Shown piece by piece: positions 44,600-53,398 of a stretch of 64,000 nt of DNA. The first letter of the stretch is position 1. Each line of letters starts with the position of its first letter. The position numbers and the translations under genes are program-made. Source of the DNA: Pandoraea nosoerga (GTDB lineage Bacteria; Pseudomonadota; Gammaproteobacteria; Burkholderiales; Burkholderiaceae); contig NZ_CABPSC010000005.1 of assembly GCF_902459585.1 (NCBI RefSeq), forward strand, positions 1-64,000. Reading direction: 5' to 3'. Below the pieces are notes generated by a model, which was given only the letters and a program-made list of their open reading frames with translations, had not been told where the DNA came from and searched no databases.

Positions 44600-45559
44600 T
44601 TATGAGGCGTCCAGTTCGTCGCCGGGGGCGAGCACGATTTCGCGGCCTTCGCACAGGGCGTTCGCGCGCACGCTGAGCTCGCTCGCCACGTCGGCCAGGT
44701 GGCGTTGCAACGTGTCGGCCAGCACCGATTCCGGCGCGTGCGCCGGGCGCAGCATTTCCACCGGGAATTCGATGGCCGGCGACACCCGATACAGTTGCTG
44801 CGAGGGCACATGGGCGCTCGCTGCCGTGAACTGGTCGAGCAGTGCATAGCCGAGCCCGTGCTCGACGAGCGCCGCCGCGAGCGAATAGGTCTGCACCATC
44901 ACTTCGGCGTCCTGCAGCAGTTCGGTCTGCTCCAGGCGCTCGTTGATAAGCGCCCCGAGCGGGGTGTCGTCATGCAGCTTGATGAGATCGCGACCGGCGA
45001 GCGCGTCGGCGCCCGCCCGGCCCTTGCGCGCGAGTCTCGGCCACGACGACGGCACGGCCAGCACGATATGCCCCTGCGCCACCGGACGGCTCACGATACC
45101 GGCGGCCATCGGCGGCGCGGAGACGATGCCCACGTCCACGGACGACGTGAGGATCGCGGTGATCATCTCGGTGGTGTGGTGGGTAATGAGTTCGAACACC
45201 ACATCGGGATGCGCGCGGCGCATGCGCTCGATCGCCGCGGGCAGCAGGCTGTGCGCGAGGCTGGGCGTTGCGGCAATGCGCAGATGGCCCACGCCGTGCT
45301 GGCGCAGATTGCGCGAGGTGGTGCGCAGGCGCTCCAGATCGCTGAAGATGCGCTCGACGTCAGGGTACAGGCGGCGCGCTTCGGCCGTCGGCACGAGACG
45401 CCCCTTCACCCGATCGAACAGCTTGAAGCCCAGTTGCTGCTCGGCATGCTGCAACACGCGCGAGACGACGGGTTGCGATACGTTGAGCAATTGCGCCGCG
45501 CCGCTGGCCGAACCGGTCAGCACCACCGCGCGAAACGTCTCGATATGCCGCAATTTCAT
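44600..45559 (-). CDS. LysR-family regulator of the D-amino-acid locus
   Basis: This is a 319-residue LysR protein with the helix-turn-helix MKLRHIETFRAVVLTGSASGAAQLLNVSQPVVSRVLQHAEQQLGF and an effector domain from about residue 92. It is divergent from the D-amino-acid dehydrogenase gene (231 bp between starts) with a LysR-type dyad in the intergenic region, which strongly suggests it controls the dehydrogenase, binding protein and racemase genes. The ATG at 45557-45559 is the natural N-terminus. The effector is probably a D-amino acid or its keto acid, by inference. Confidence 0.92.
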   Translation of the reverse strand: MKLRHIETFRAVVLTGSASGAAQLLNVSQPVVSRVLQHAEQQLGFKLFDRVKGRLVPTAEARRLYPDVERIFSDLERLRTTSRNLRQHGVGHLRIAATPSLAHSLLPAAIERMRRAHPDVVFELITHHTTEMITAILTSSVDVGIVSAPPMAAGIVSRPVAQGHIVLAVPSSWPRLARKGRAGADALAGRDLIKLHDDTPLGALINERLEQTELLQDAEVMVQTYSLAAALVEHGLGYALLDQFTAASAHVPSQQLYRVSPAIEFPVEMLRPAHAPESVLADTLQRHLADVASELSVRANALCEGREIVLAPGDELDAS

Positions 45560-45626
45560 GCCTGCGCCCGTCTCCCCTGAATGCGTGCCGGGCGCGCCGT
45601 GCCGGCGACCCTATAGCCAAAAGACA

Positions 45627-45648
45627 TATGCTGCCTCAAATCCGCATA
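45627..45648. promoter_or_regulatory. LysR-type binding dyad
   Basis: TATGC (45627-45631) and GCATA (45644-45648) are perfect inverted arms with 12 bp between, fitting the T-N11-A style of LysR sites, between the LysR gene and the dehydrogenase gene. TACACT at 45670-45675 is a possible -10 box for the dehydrogenase. Confidence 0.5.
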
Positions 45649-45790
45649 GGTTGCCGAATTTTCTCGCTCTACACTGCGTAGCAAAGGTCGCGTGAAAGCA
45701 CCGCAGGACCCACGCGAGGCCCCCATCCTCCCGCTGCGAATATTTTTCCCGCCTTGCTTTTCATTGCGTTTTTGGTTGTCATTCATCGTC

Positions 45791-47047
45791 ATGCATATTG
45801 GAGTCATCGGGGCGGGCGTCGTCGGCCTCGCCAGCGCGTATCAGTTGCTGCGCGCCGGTCACGAGGTCACGGTCATCGACGCCGGACGCGGTCCGGGTCT
45901 CGGTACGAGCTTCGCCAACGGCGGCCAGCTGAGCTACGGCTACGTGTCGCCGCTCGCCGCGCCCGGCGTGCTCTCGCAGTTGCCGTCGTTGCTGTTCTCC
46001 CGCACCGGTCCGCTGCGCATCAAGCCGTCGTTCGATCCGGATTTCTGGCGCTGGTCCATCGAATTCGTCAGGCACTGCAATGCGCGGGCGAACGCCAGTT
46101 CCACCCTGCGTCTGCTCTCGCTGGGCCTGCATAGCCGCGAAGTGATGCTCGAGTTTCTGGCGCAGGAGTCGGTCTCGTTCGACTACCGCCTGAGCGGCAA
46201 GCTCGTGGTGTATCGCGACGCCGCCAAACTTGCCGCAGCCGAACGCTCGCTCGAGCTGGCCAACGGCCTGGGCTACACGCAAAGGCGTGTGGACGCCGCG
46301 ACCTGCGCCACGCTCGAGCCGGCATTGGGCAAGATCGCCGGCGAACTCGCGGGCGGCATCCACACGCCGGGCGAAGGCACCGGCGACTGCCAGTCGCTGT
46401 GCAGCGAACTCGCGCGGCTCATTGGCGCACACGCGCGCGGCAAGCTGCTGTTCGATCGCGAAGCGAGCGGCTTCGACGTGCGCGGCGGGGCCGTGCGCGC
46501 CATTCGCACACGCGCCGGCGACGTCGAGGTCGACGCCTGCGTCGTGGCGAACGGCCTGGCCGCCATGCCGCTGCTGCGCACCGTGGGCGAGTCCGTTTCG
46601 CTGTATCCGCTCAAGGGCTACAGCCTCACGTATCGGCACGCGCCCGTCGATGCGCGCCCGGGGGTGTCCGTGACCGATGCCGACAACAAGGTGGTATACG
46701 CCAGCCTCGGCGAGCATCTGCGCGTGGCCGGCATTGCCGACCTGGTCGGGTACGACTATCGCATTGCCGCGCATCGCATCGACGCGCTGCGCACGCTCTC
46801 GACCGGCCTCTTCCCCGCACTGGGGGGCGCGCAGGCCCCGCTGGAGTGGACCGGCATGCGCCCGGCCACGCCCCATGGGCGGCCGATTCTCGGGCGCGCC
46901 GCATCGCTGGGCAATCTGTGGCTGAACGTGGGCCACGGCGGTTTGGGATTCACGTTGTCGATGGGCGCCGCGCGCGTCGTCGCCGACGCGATCGACGGCA
47001 GGCGTCCCGCCGTCGATCTGGCAGGGTTTGCCCGTCTAGCGGCGTAA
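45791..47047 (+). CDS. FAD-dependent D-amino-acid dehydrogenase (DadA-like)
   Basis: This is a 418-residue DAO/DadA-type flavoprotein. It has the N-terminal dinucleotide fold HIGVIGAGVVGLASAYQLLRAGHEVTVIDAG, the DadA-like segment TSFANGGQLSYGYVSPLAAPGVL, and the C-terminal WTGMRPATPHGRPILG..NLWLNVGHGGLGFTLSMGAAR. Such enzymes oxidise D-amino acids to 2-oxo acids and ammonia, passing electrons to the respiratory chain at the inner membrane. The ATG at 45791 is the family start; the ribosome site is weak. The GltI-like binding protein and Asp/Glu racemase downstream suggest an acidic D-amino acid as substrate. Confidence 0.91.
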   Translation: MHIGVIGAGVVGLASAYQLLRAGHEVTVIDAGRGPGLGTSFANGGQLSYGYVSPLAAPGVLSQLPSLLFSRTGPLRIKPSFDPDFWRWSIEFVRHCNARANASSTLRLLSLGLHSREVMLEFLAQESVSFDYRLSGKLVVYRDAAKLAAAERSLELANGLGYTQRRVDAATCATLEPALGKIAGELAGGIHTPGEGTGDCQSLCSELARLIGAHARGKLLFDREASGFDVRGGAVRAIRTRAGDVEVDACVVANGLAAMPLLRTVGESVSLYPLKGYSLTYRHAPVDARPGVSVTDADNKVVYASLGEHLRVAGIADLVGYDYRIAAHRIDALRTLSTGLFPALGGAQAPLEWTGMRPATPHGRPILGRAASLGNLWLNVGHGGLGFTLSMGAARVVADAIDGRRPAVDLAGFARLAA

Positions 47048-47267
47048 GCGCGCGTGTGGCGAACATGACGGGCCGCCCGGTCAGGAGACGTATCAGCCGA
47101 CGACGTATCAGGAGACGTTTTTTGGGGTTGTAGTACGCACGCGAGGCGTTTTGCATTATGCCCACGGGGACCGCTGGGTGCGCGTGCCGGGTTGTATCAG
47201 TGGTTTGGGTTTTGACATTCCAACGGTGCGGACCACCGTGCCATTCACTTCCGATAGGACAGAGACC

Positions 47268-48170
47268 ATGAAGAAGCTGTTTGCTCCCCTGCTGCTCGCC
47301 AGCGCCGCCGCCAGCCTGTTCGCGCATACTGCCAGCGCGCAGGAGCTCACCGGCACGCTCAAGAAGATCAAGGACACGGGCGTGATCGCGCTGGGCGTGC
47401 GCGAGTCGTCGATTCCGTTTTCCTACACGGACAACACCGGCAAGACGATCGGCTACTCGCAGGAAATCGCGCTCAAGATCGTGGACGCGGTCAAGAAGGA
47501 GCTCAACGCGCCCAGCCTGAAGGTCACGGAAACGCCGATCACCTCGCAAAACCGTATCGCGCTGATGCAGAACGGCACCATCGACCTCGAGTGCGGCTCG
47601 ACCACGCACACGTTCGAGCGCGCCAAGCAAGTCGGCTTCTCGCACAACATCTTCCTGTACTCGATCAAGATGATCGCCAAGACGGGCTCGGGCATCACCG
47701 ACCTGAACAGCCTCAAGGGCAAGACCATCGCCACGACGGCCGGCACCACCGCCGACCGCATTCTCTCCGGCAAGAAGGGCGAAGTCGGCTTCAACCTGAT
47801 CCAGACGAAGGAACACTCGGACGGCTTCCTGACGGTCAAGCAAGGCCGCGCCGTGGCCTTCGTGATGGACGAGCCGCTGCTCTACGGCCAGCGCGCCGCG
47901 CTCTCGCCCGAGGAGGCCAAGGGCTACGAGATCGTCGGCCCGAACCTCCAGTTCGAGAACTACGCGTGCATGCTGCGCAAGGACGATCCGGCCTTCACGA
48001 AGGTCGTGAATACGGTCATCGCCGACATGGAGAAGTCCGGCGAAATGGAGAAGCTGTACAACAAGTGGTTCACGCAGCCGGTGCCGCCGAAGAATCAGAA
48101 CATGAACTACCCGATGACGCCGGAAATGCGCGCCATGTTCAAGGATCCGATCACGAAGGCCTACGACTGA
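47268..48170 (+). CDS. gltI: Glutamate/aspartate periplasmic binding protein (GltI-like)
   Basis: This is a 300-residue periplasmic solute-binding protein, signal peptide cleaved after about residue 24 (ASA|QE). It closely follows E. coli GltI along its length: RESSIPFSYTDN, ITSQNRIALMQNGTIDLECGSTT, GRAVAFVMDEPLLYGQRA, and the ending QPVPPKNQNMNYPMTPEMRAMFKDP. It should bind glutamate or aspartate. No permease or ATPase gene is adjacent, so it must use a remote ABC transporter or act as a sensor. The ATG follows AGGACAGAG. A consensus TTGACA lies at 47212-47217 without a clear -10. Confidence 0.92.
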   Translation: MKKLFAPLLLASAAASLFAHTASAQELTGTLKKIKDTGVIALGVRESSIPFSYTDNTGKTIGYSQEIALKIVDAVKKELNAPSLKVTETPITSQNRIALMQNGTIDLECGSTTHTFERAKQVGFSHNIFLYSIKMIAKTGSGITDLNSLKGKTIATTAGTTADRILSGKKGEVGFNLIQTKEHSDGFLTVKQGRAVAFVMDEPLLYGQRAALSPEEAKGYEIVGPNLQFENYACMLRKDDPAFTKVVNTVIADMEKSGEMEKLYNKWFTQPVPPKNQNMNYPMTPEMRAMFKDPITKAYD

Positions 48171-48255
48171 TCCTCGCGGACAGCCGTCGTGCGGGGGCTG
48201 CGGCCCCCGTGCGGCCCGATCCCGCTTCTTGACGTTCCCGCCGATTGCCATCACC

Positions 48256-49041
48256 ATGAATTCGCACGCCACGCTCGGCATCCTCGGCGGCATGGGGCCT
48301 GCCGCAGGCATCGACCTGTGCCGCAAGATCGTCGAGCAACATCCCGCCGAGCGCGACCAGGATCACATTCCGTTCATCCTGTACTCGGTCCCGCAGATTC
48401 CCGATCGCACCGAAGCGCTGTTGCGTGACGGCGCCTCGCCGCTCGAGGGCATGCTCGACGGCGTTCACGCCCTGGAGCAATCGGGCGCCGGCTGCATCGC
48501 CATTGCCTGCAACACCGCGCACGCCTGGCTCGAAGCGCTGCGCACCCGCACCCGCCTGCCGGTGCTCGACGTGGTCGAGGCCGTGGCCGGCGAACTGTCC
48601 CGATGCGTCGCCCCGGGCTCGCCCATCGGCCTGATGGCCACCGAAGGCACGCACCACGCCAACGTCTATCGTCCCCGACTCGAAGCGCTGGGTTACCGCT
48701 TCGTCCGCCCGGCGCAACCGCTCGCGCATCAGGCGCTCGTCAACGAAGGCATTCGTCTGACCAAGGCCGGCGACGTCCGCCAGGGCGGCGAAGCGCTCGC
48801 CATGGCCATGGAGCCGCTGCTGGCCGCGGGCGCGCAACGCGTCATTCTCGGCTGCACCGAAATCCCCGTGGCGCTGGCCGCCGTGCAGACGCCGCTCGCC
48901 CGCTTCGGGCTCGACGCTTCGGCTGCGCTCGCGCGCGCGTGCATCGCCTGGTCGCTCGCCCACGAAGCCGACGCCGAGCCCCCTTCGCGCACATCGCGCA
49001 CATCGCGCACCTCCCCCACCTCCTCCACCTCCCGCCCCTGA
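48256..49041 (+). CDS. Aspartate/glutamate racemase-family protein
   Basis: This is a 261-residue PLP-independent racemase of the Asp/Glu racemase superfamily. It has the N-terminal LGILGGMGPAAGIDL and two catalytic cysteines, Cys85 in ACNTAH and Cys200 in LGCTEIP. It would interconvert L- and D-aspartate, glutamate or related amino acids. The last 20 or so residues are a Ser/Arg/Thr repeat (SRTSRTSRTSPTSSTS) encoded by a short direct repeat. The ATG at 48256 has no good ribosome site; a TTG at 48229 is possible. It probably feeds the dehydrogenase upstream or returns D-acid to the L-pool. Confidence 0.9.
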   Translation: MNSHATLGILGGMGPAAGIDLCRKIVEQHPAERDQDHIPFILYSVPQIPDRTEALLRDGASPLEGMLDGVHALEQSGAGCIAIACNTAHAWLEALRTRTRLPVLDVVEAVAGELSRCVAPGSPIGLMATEGTHHANVYRPRLEALGYRFVRPAQPLAHQALVNEGIRLTKAGDVRQGGEALAMAMEPLLAAGAQRVILGCTEIPVALAAVQTPLARFGLDASAALARACIAWSLAHEADAEPPSRTSRTSRTSPTSSTSRP

Positions 49042-49282
49042 GCGCCCCCCGGGTCGCGGTCGTCGAGCGCTTTCCTGCTCGGTCCTCGACCGCTTTCCTC
49101 CCCTGCGCGCGTCTCGCCACACGTCTTCCCCGACGAAGGCGATGTTGCGCCGCAATGACAAAATCCACGATTGTGCCGCCCGCAAGGGCGTCCGGCTTGG
49201 GTAGACTGGCGCTCGCGGGCAAAAGCGCGCCGGCCGGGCATTGGCGATGCCGGATCGGGTATCGGTGGGCGGGCGGCGGCCG

Positions 49283-49348
49283 AAGGCGGATGGAGGGCGG
49301 ATGGAGAGCGGATGGAAGGCGGATGGAGGGCTGATGGAAGGCGAGCGG
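49283..49348. repeat. Six-copy 11-bp array
   Basis: Units AAGGCGGATGG, AGGGCGGATGG, AGAGCGGATGG, AAGGCGGATGG, AGGGCTGATGG and AAGGCGAGCGG follow one another without gaps. Confidence 0.85.
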
Positions 49349-49525
49349 GTGGCGGACCGAAAGCCGATGGAAAGCAATGGAAAGCGAACAGGGTGCGGCC
49401 AGATGCGAACCATGGCGCAGGAAAAAATCCCGCCGGCCCTGTCAGAAAAAAACTCACAAGGGAAAACCTGTGGAAAGCGGCGTGAAACGGGGATTGCGGC
49501 CACCAAATTCGCTGGCGTCTTTGGC

Positions 49526-49531
49526 TATAAT
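49526..49531 (+). promoter_or_regulatory. Perfect -10 box for the GGDEF-EAL gene
   Basis: TATAAT stands about 75 bp before the start codon at 49604; the -35 is poor (CCAAAT at a 17-bp spacing). Confidence 0.5.
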
Positions 49532-49603
49532 GGCCCACAATCCATCGGACACCTGCCGGACTGCCGTCCGGCCATGAGCGCGTTTGCCTGAACGGGGAAG
49601 CAC

Positions 49604-51421
49604 ATGAGCGGCTGCGCGCTCAACGTGATGCAAGCACAGACAACAACAATGAGTTCAGATCGACTCCCAGCCGGTGTACCTCTGGTCGAGCCTTCGACCC
49701 TGGCGCCGGCAATCGCCGAGGCCATTGCCCCGGCGCCGGCCCCGGCACTGTCCCGGGCGCTGGTCGAGCTGACCGGCGGACTCTCGGCACATGTCGCTGC
49801 CGACGGCCGCTTCCTTTTCATTGCCGAAGCTTCCCTGCGCCTGCTCGAGTATTCGCGCGAGTACATCGACCACGCCACGCTGTTCGAGCTCACCGGCATC
49901 GAAGACGTGCCCCTGCTGCAGGACGCCTTTGCCGCCGCCCAGACCCTCGGCCCCCAGCAATGCACGGTGCGTCTGCTGCGCGGTCTGACCGACCGGGTGT
50001 GGATGCGGCTGCGCATCGCGCAATACACGCCGCGCATTGCCGGCGCCGGCGCCACCTTCCTCGTGCACGGCGAAGACATCACCGCCTTCAAGGAAAACGA
50101 GGCGCGCCTGTCCGATCTGGCCGTGCGCGACGCGGTGACCGGGCTGGGCAACCGCCAATACATTCAGCAGTGCATCACCGAGGCGATCCAGCACGCACGC
50201 GAAGGCGGTCCGAACTTCGCCGTCGCACTGCTCGATCTGGACGGCTTCAAGAAAGTCAACGATTCGCTTGGCCACGACGTGGGCGACCAGTTGCTGCGCG
50301 ACGCCGGTCAGCGCCTGGTCGCCCAGATCCGCGAGACTGACATGGCCGCGCGCATGGGCGGCGACGAATTCGTGCTGGTGTTGCCTGGCTGCGACAACGA
50401 GCAGGCGCTCACCGGCATCATGAAGCGACTGTTGTCCGCCGTGCAGCAACCCTTCCAGGTCGGCGACCAGTTGCTGCACCTCACGACAAGCATCGGCGTG
50501 TCGTTCTTCCCGCAACACGGCGATTCGGCCGGTCTGCTGATCAAGCACGCCGATGCCGCCATGTATTGCGCGAAGGATCGCGGACGCAATGGCCTGTTCG
50601 TCTATACGGACGACCTGGGCAATCTGCACCGCAAGGCGTTTTCGCTGGAATCGGCCATGTTCGAGGCGATTCACAACGGCGAATTCAGCCTGCATTACCA
50701 ACCGATCTGCGACCCTATCTCGCTGAACGTGAAGGGTGTCGAGGCGCTCATGCGCTGGCATCCGGCACTCGGTCCGGTGTCGCCGGCCGAATTCATTCCG
50801 CTGGCCGAAGCCAATGGCCTGATTAACCTGCTGGGCGGCTGGGCGCTGCGCGCCGCCTGCATGCAGCTCGCGCGGTGGGATCGCACCCGGCTCGACGGGC
50901 TGTACATGTCGGTCAACGTCTCGGCACAGCAGTTTCACCATCCGTCGTTCCCGAGCCTTGTCTGGCAGGCGATCGCCGACTCGGGCGTCGAAGGTCACCG
51001 GCTGGTCCTCGAAATCACCGAGAGCGTGCTCATGCGCGACCCGGAGCAGGCCAACCTGGTGCTGCGCGAGCTGCAGACGCTCGGCGTGCGCTTCGCCGTC
51101 GACGACTTCGGCGCCGGCTATTCGAGCCTGGGCTACCTCAAGCGCTTCCCGCTGTCCGCGCTCAAGATCGACCGCAGCTTCGTGAAAGACATGCCGACGT
51201 CACCGAACGACCGTACGATCGTCACGGCCGTCCTGGGCCTGGCGCGCGAGCTGGGTCTGTCGGCGGTGGCCGAAGGGGTCGAGACGGAAGAACAACGGCA
51301 GATGCTGATCGATCGCGGCTGCCATTCCATCCAGGGCTGGCTGGTGTCGAAAGCCCTGCCTGCGGGAGAACTCGAGGCGGCCTTTGCGAGCGGGCGTCTC
51401 AATGTGGATGCCGGCCACTGA
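49604..51421 (+). CDS. Dual GGDEF-EAL cyclic-di-GMP enzyme with N-terminal PAS-like sensor
   Basis: This is a 605-residue cytoplasmic protein. Residues 45-165 look like a PAS-type sensor. The diguanylate cyclase domain has an intact GGDEF at 252-256 and an RxxD inhibitory site (RETD) five residues before it. The phosphodiesterase domain has an intact EAL at 380-382 and its other metal/catalytic segments (SVNVSAQQF, LEITESVL, VDDFGAGYSS, LKIDRSF, AEGVET). Both activities are thus possible. The ATG at 49604 follows GGGGAAGCAC; Met9 and Met16 are alternatives. It is followed after 19 bp by an HDOD gene. Confidence 0.93.
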   Translation: MSGCALNVMQAQTTTMSSDRLPAGVPLVEPSTLAPAIAEAIAPAPAPALSRALVELTGGLSAHVAADGRFLFIAEASLRLLEYSREYIDHATLFELTGIEDVPLLQDAFAAAQTLGPQQCTVRLLRGLTDRVWMRLRIAQYTPRIAGAGATFLVHGEDITAFKENEARLSDLAVRDAVTGLGNRQYIQQCITEAIQHAREGGPNFAVALLDLDGFKKVNDSLGHDVGDQLLRDAGQRLVAQIRETDMAARMGGDEFVLVLPGCDNEQALTGIMKRLLSAVQQPFQVGDQLLHLTTSIGVSFFPQHGDSAGLLIKHADAAMYCAKDRGRNGLFVYTDDLGNLHRKAFSLESAMFEAIHNGEFSLHYQPICDPISLNVKGVEALMRWHPALGPVSPAEFIPLAEANGLINLLGGWALRAACMQLARWDRTRLDGLYMSVNVSAQQFHHPSFPSLVWQAIADSGVEGHRLVLEITESVLMRDPEQANLVLRELQTLGVRFAVDDFGAGYSSLGYLKRFPLSALKIDRSFVKDMPTSPNDRTIVTAVLGLARELGLSAVAEGVETEEQRQMLIDRGCHSIQGWLVSKALPAGELEAAFASGRLNVDAGH

Positions 51422-51440
51422 CCGGACATCCCCGCTACCC

Positions 51441-52940
51441 ATGAGCCTTACCAAAGAAAAGACGCTCGAATTACTGTGGCAGCGCATGGCCGAGCGCGGC
51501 GACTTCCCGTCGCTGCAACGCTCGGTGACGGGCATCGTGTCCGCCATGCAAAGCGAGAACACGAGCACGGCCGACCTGGCGTCGTCCGTGCTCTCGGACT
51601 TCGCGCTCACGCAGAAGGTGATTCGCCTGGCCAACTCCGCCATGTACGCGCCGTTCGGCTGCAACGTGACGACGGTCTCGCGCGCCATCATGATTCTGGG
51701 TGTCGACACCATCGGTCATCTGGCCCTCAGCCTGAAGCTGCTCGAGGGTTTCGGCGAAGTCGCGGCGCGCCGCGACGACATGGCGCGTGAGCTCGCCCGC
51801 GCCACGCTCGCCGGTGCGTTCGCGCGCGACATCACGGCCAAGAACGGCATTCGCGACGGCGAGGAAGCGGTCGTCTGCACGCTGCTGCACCACGTGGCGC
51901 GCCTGCTCGTCACGTATTGCTTCCCGAACGAGTGGACGCAAATCCAGACGCTCGCGGCGCAGCACGGCATCAGCGACAGCGACGCCTGCGAGCGCGTGCT
52001 CGGCATCTCGTTTCCCGAACTGTCCGAAGCGGCGGCGCGCAAGTGGGGGCTGCCCGAGTCGATCGCCACGAGCATGCGACCGATCGATCTCGACGGCGAC
52101 GCCCCGCTCTCGCACACCGACTGGCTGTGCGCGGTGGCGAACATGTCCAACGAGATGGTGACCGAACTCACGCGCGGGGCCGACCCGGCACGTCTGGCCG
52201 AGCTCGCCGAGCGCTACGCCGAGCGCCTCGCCCTCGACATCGGCGAGGTGGTCTCGATCGGCGAGGAGATGGTGCGCGACACGAGCCATCAGGAATTCAT
52301 CGCGATCAGCACCGGTGCGTCCAACACACGCCAGCCGCCGGCGGGCAAGCCGCTCGACTCGGCGCGGCGCCTGGCCGATGGGCTCTCGGAAGTGCGTGCG
52401 GCCACGGGCGAGACGGACGCCGTCGGCCTGCTCAACCTCACGCTCGAAGCGATTCTCCAGTCGCTCGGCTTCGTCAACTGCGCGGCGTTCGTTCGCGCGC
52501 CCGCCTCGAAGGTCTTCGAGATGCGCTTCGGCATCGGGCGCGACGTGCAGTCGCTGCTCGGCCTGAGCTTCCCCGAAGCGTTCGAACCGGACGTCTTTCA
52601 CCTCGCGCTCACCAACGGCCGCGCCATCCTCATCGACAATGCCCGCGAGCCGCGTATCGTGCCGCGCATTCCGCTGTGGCACCGTCAACACTTCGCCCAC
52701 GTGAAGTCGTTCTTCCTGCTGCCGGTCCGCCAGCGCAACCAGAGCGTGGCGCTGCTCTACGGCGACTGGGGCGGAGCGCTCTGCGCGGGCGGCATCGGCG
52801 CGAAGGAAATGGAGTTCCTCCATCACATGGGAGAAGAGATCTCGAGCAAGCTCGACAGCGTGGCGCAGCACAACGCCGGCACGGGCGCGCACACCGACTC
52901 GCTGGCACGCAAACCGTCAGGCGCCGCCGGCGCTCGCTGA
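51441..52940 (+). CDS. HDOD-domain signalling protein with C-terminal GAF-like domain
   Basis: This is a 499-residue protein. Residues about 10-215 form an HDOD domain (DFPSLQRSVTGIVSAMQSENTSTADLASSVLSDFALTQKVIRLANSAMY; then the LLHHVARLL and DAPLSHTDWLCAVANMSNEM helices). Residues about 330-480 look like a GAF-type sensor (LLNLTLEAILQSLGFVNCAAFV..FFLLPVRQRNQSVALLYGD). HDOD proteins are non-catalytic relatives of HD phosphohydrolases found in signalling and motility/biofilm control. The tight spacing after the GGDEF-EAL gene suggests one transcript and a joint role. Confidence 0.88.
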   Translation: MSLTKEKTLELLWQRMAERGDFPSLQRSVTGIVSAMQSENTSTADLASSVLSDFALTQKVIRLANSAMYAPFGCNVTTVSRAIMILGVDTIGHLALSLKLLEGFGEVAARRDDMARELARATLAGAFARDITAKNGIRDGEEAVVCTLLHHVARLLVTYCFPNEWTQIQTLAAQHGISDSDACERVLGISFPELSEAAARKWGLPESIATSMRPIDLDGDAPLSHTDWLCAVANMSNEMVTELTRGADPARLAELAERYAERLALDIGEVVSIGEEMVRDTSHQEFIAISTGASNTRQPPAGKPLDSARRLADGLSEVRAATGETDAVGLLNLTLEAILQSLGFVNCAAFVRAPASKVFEMRFGIGRDVQSLLGLSFPEAFEPDVFHLALTNGRAILIDNAREPRIVPRIPLWHRQHFAHVKSFFLLPVRQRNQSVALLYGDWGGALCAGGIGAKEMEFLHHMGEEISSKLDSVAQHNAGTGAHTDSLARKPSGAAGAR

Positions 52941-53398
52941 GCCGGCGCGCAGTCCCCGCCCCGCACCTCCTGCGCCGGTGCGCGCTCCCGATGCCGGAAT
53001 TGGCTTGGCTTGGCACCAGTGTCTCGAAGATTCATATGCCAGACGCAATCTTTAGTATTGCGAAAACGATATGATCCTCCGGCGCGAGATGTCCTCACGC
53101 GGCGCGCACAGGACGATTCGGGCGTTGCAGCGCGCACGCCCGGCCGGACGCGCTGCACGCCGGCGGCCCGCCGGGCCCATACGGCACAAGGCTTTGGCGC
53201 CCGTCGCTCCCGCCCGCCCGTGCAGGCGTACCATGGCGCCATGGCGCAGTTTTCTTCCCTCCCCTCGTGCCGGCCGCCGCGCGCCGCGCCTGCGTTCTGC
53301 GCACCGCGGTTTTTGACGCGGCTCGCCGCGTCCCGGTAAAAAATTTACGCTCGGTTTCGCCATGTAGATCAACTCACACCGTTGGATCAGGAGAAGAC
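52941..53398. other. Gene-free region upstream of the NCS2 permease
   Basis: About 458 bp with no credible gene. It holds the dyad CGCAAT/ATTGCG (53044-53062) in an AT-rich patch, and TTGACG-18-TAAAAA (53313-53342) as a possible promoter of the permease. Confidence 0.5.
53044..53062. promoter_or_regulatory. Inverted repeat, possible operator
   Basis: CGCAAT (53044-53049) and ATTGCG (53057-53062) are perfect arms around seven bases. There is no T-run, so it is not a terminator for the HDOD gene. Confidence 0.4.

Larger units (their letters stand above)
49042..49603. other. Gene-free region with repeat array
   Basis: About 560 bp without a supported gene. It contains an 11-bp tandem array (49283-49348) and a perfect TATAAT at 49526-49531 that probably serves the GGDEF-EAL gene. 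No terminator is evident after the racemase gene. Confidence 0.6.
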
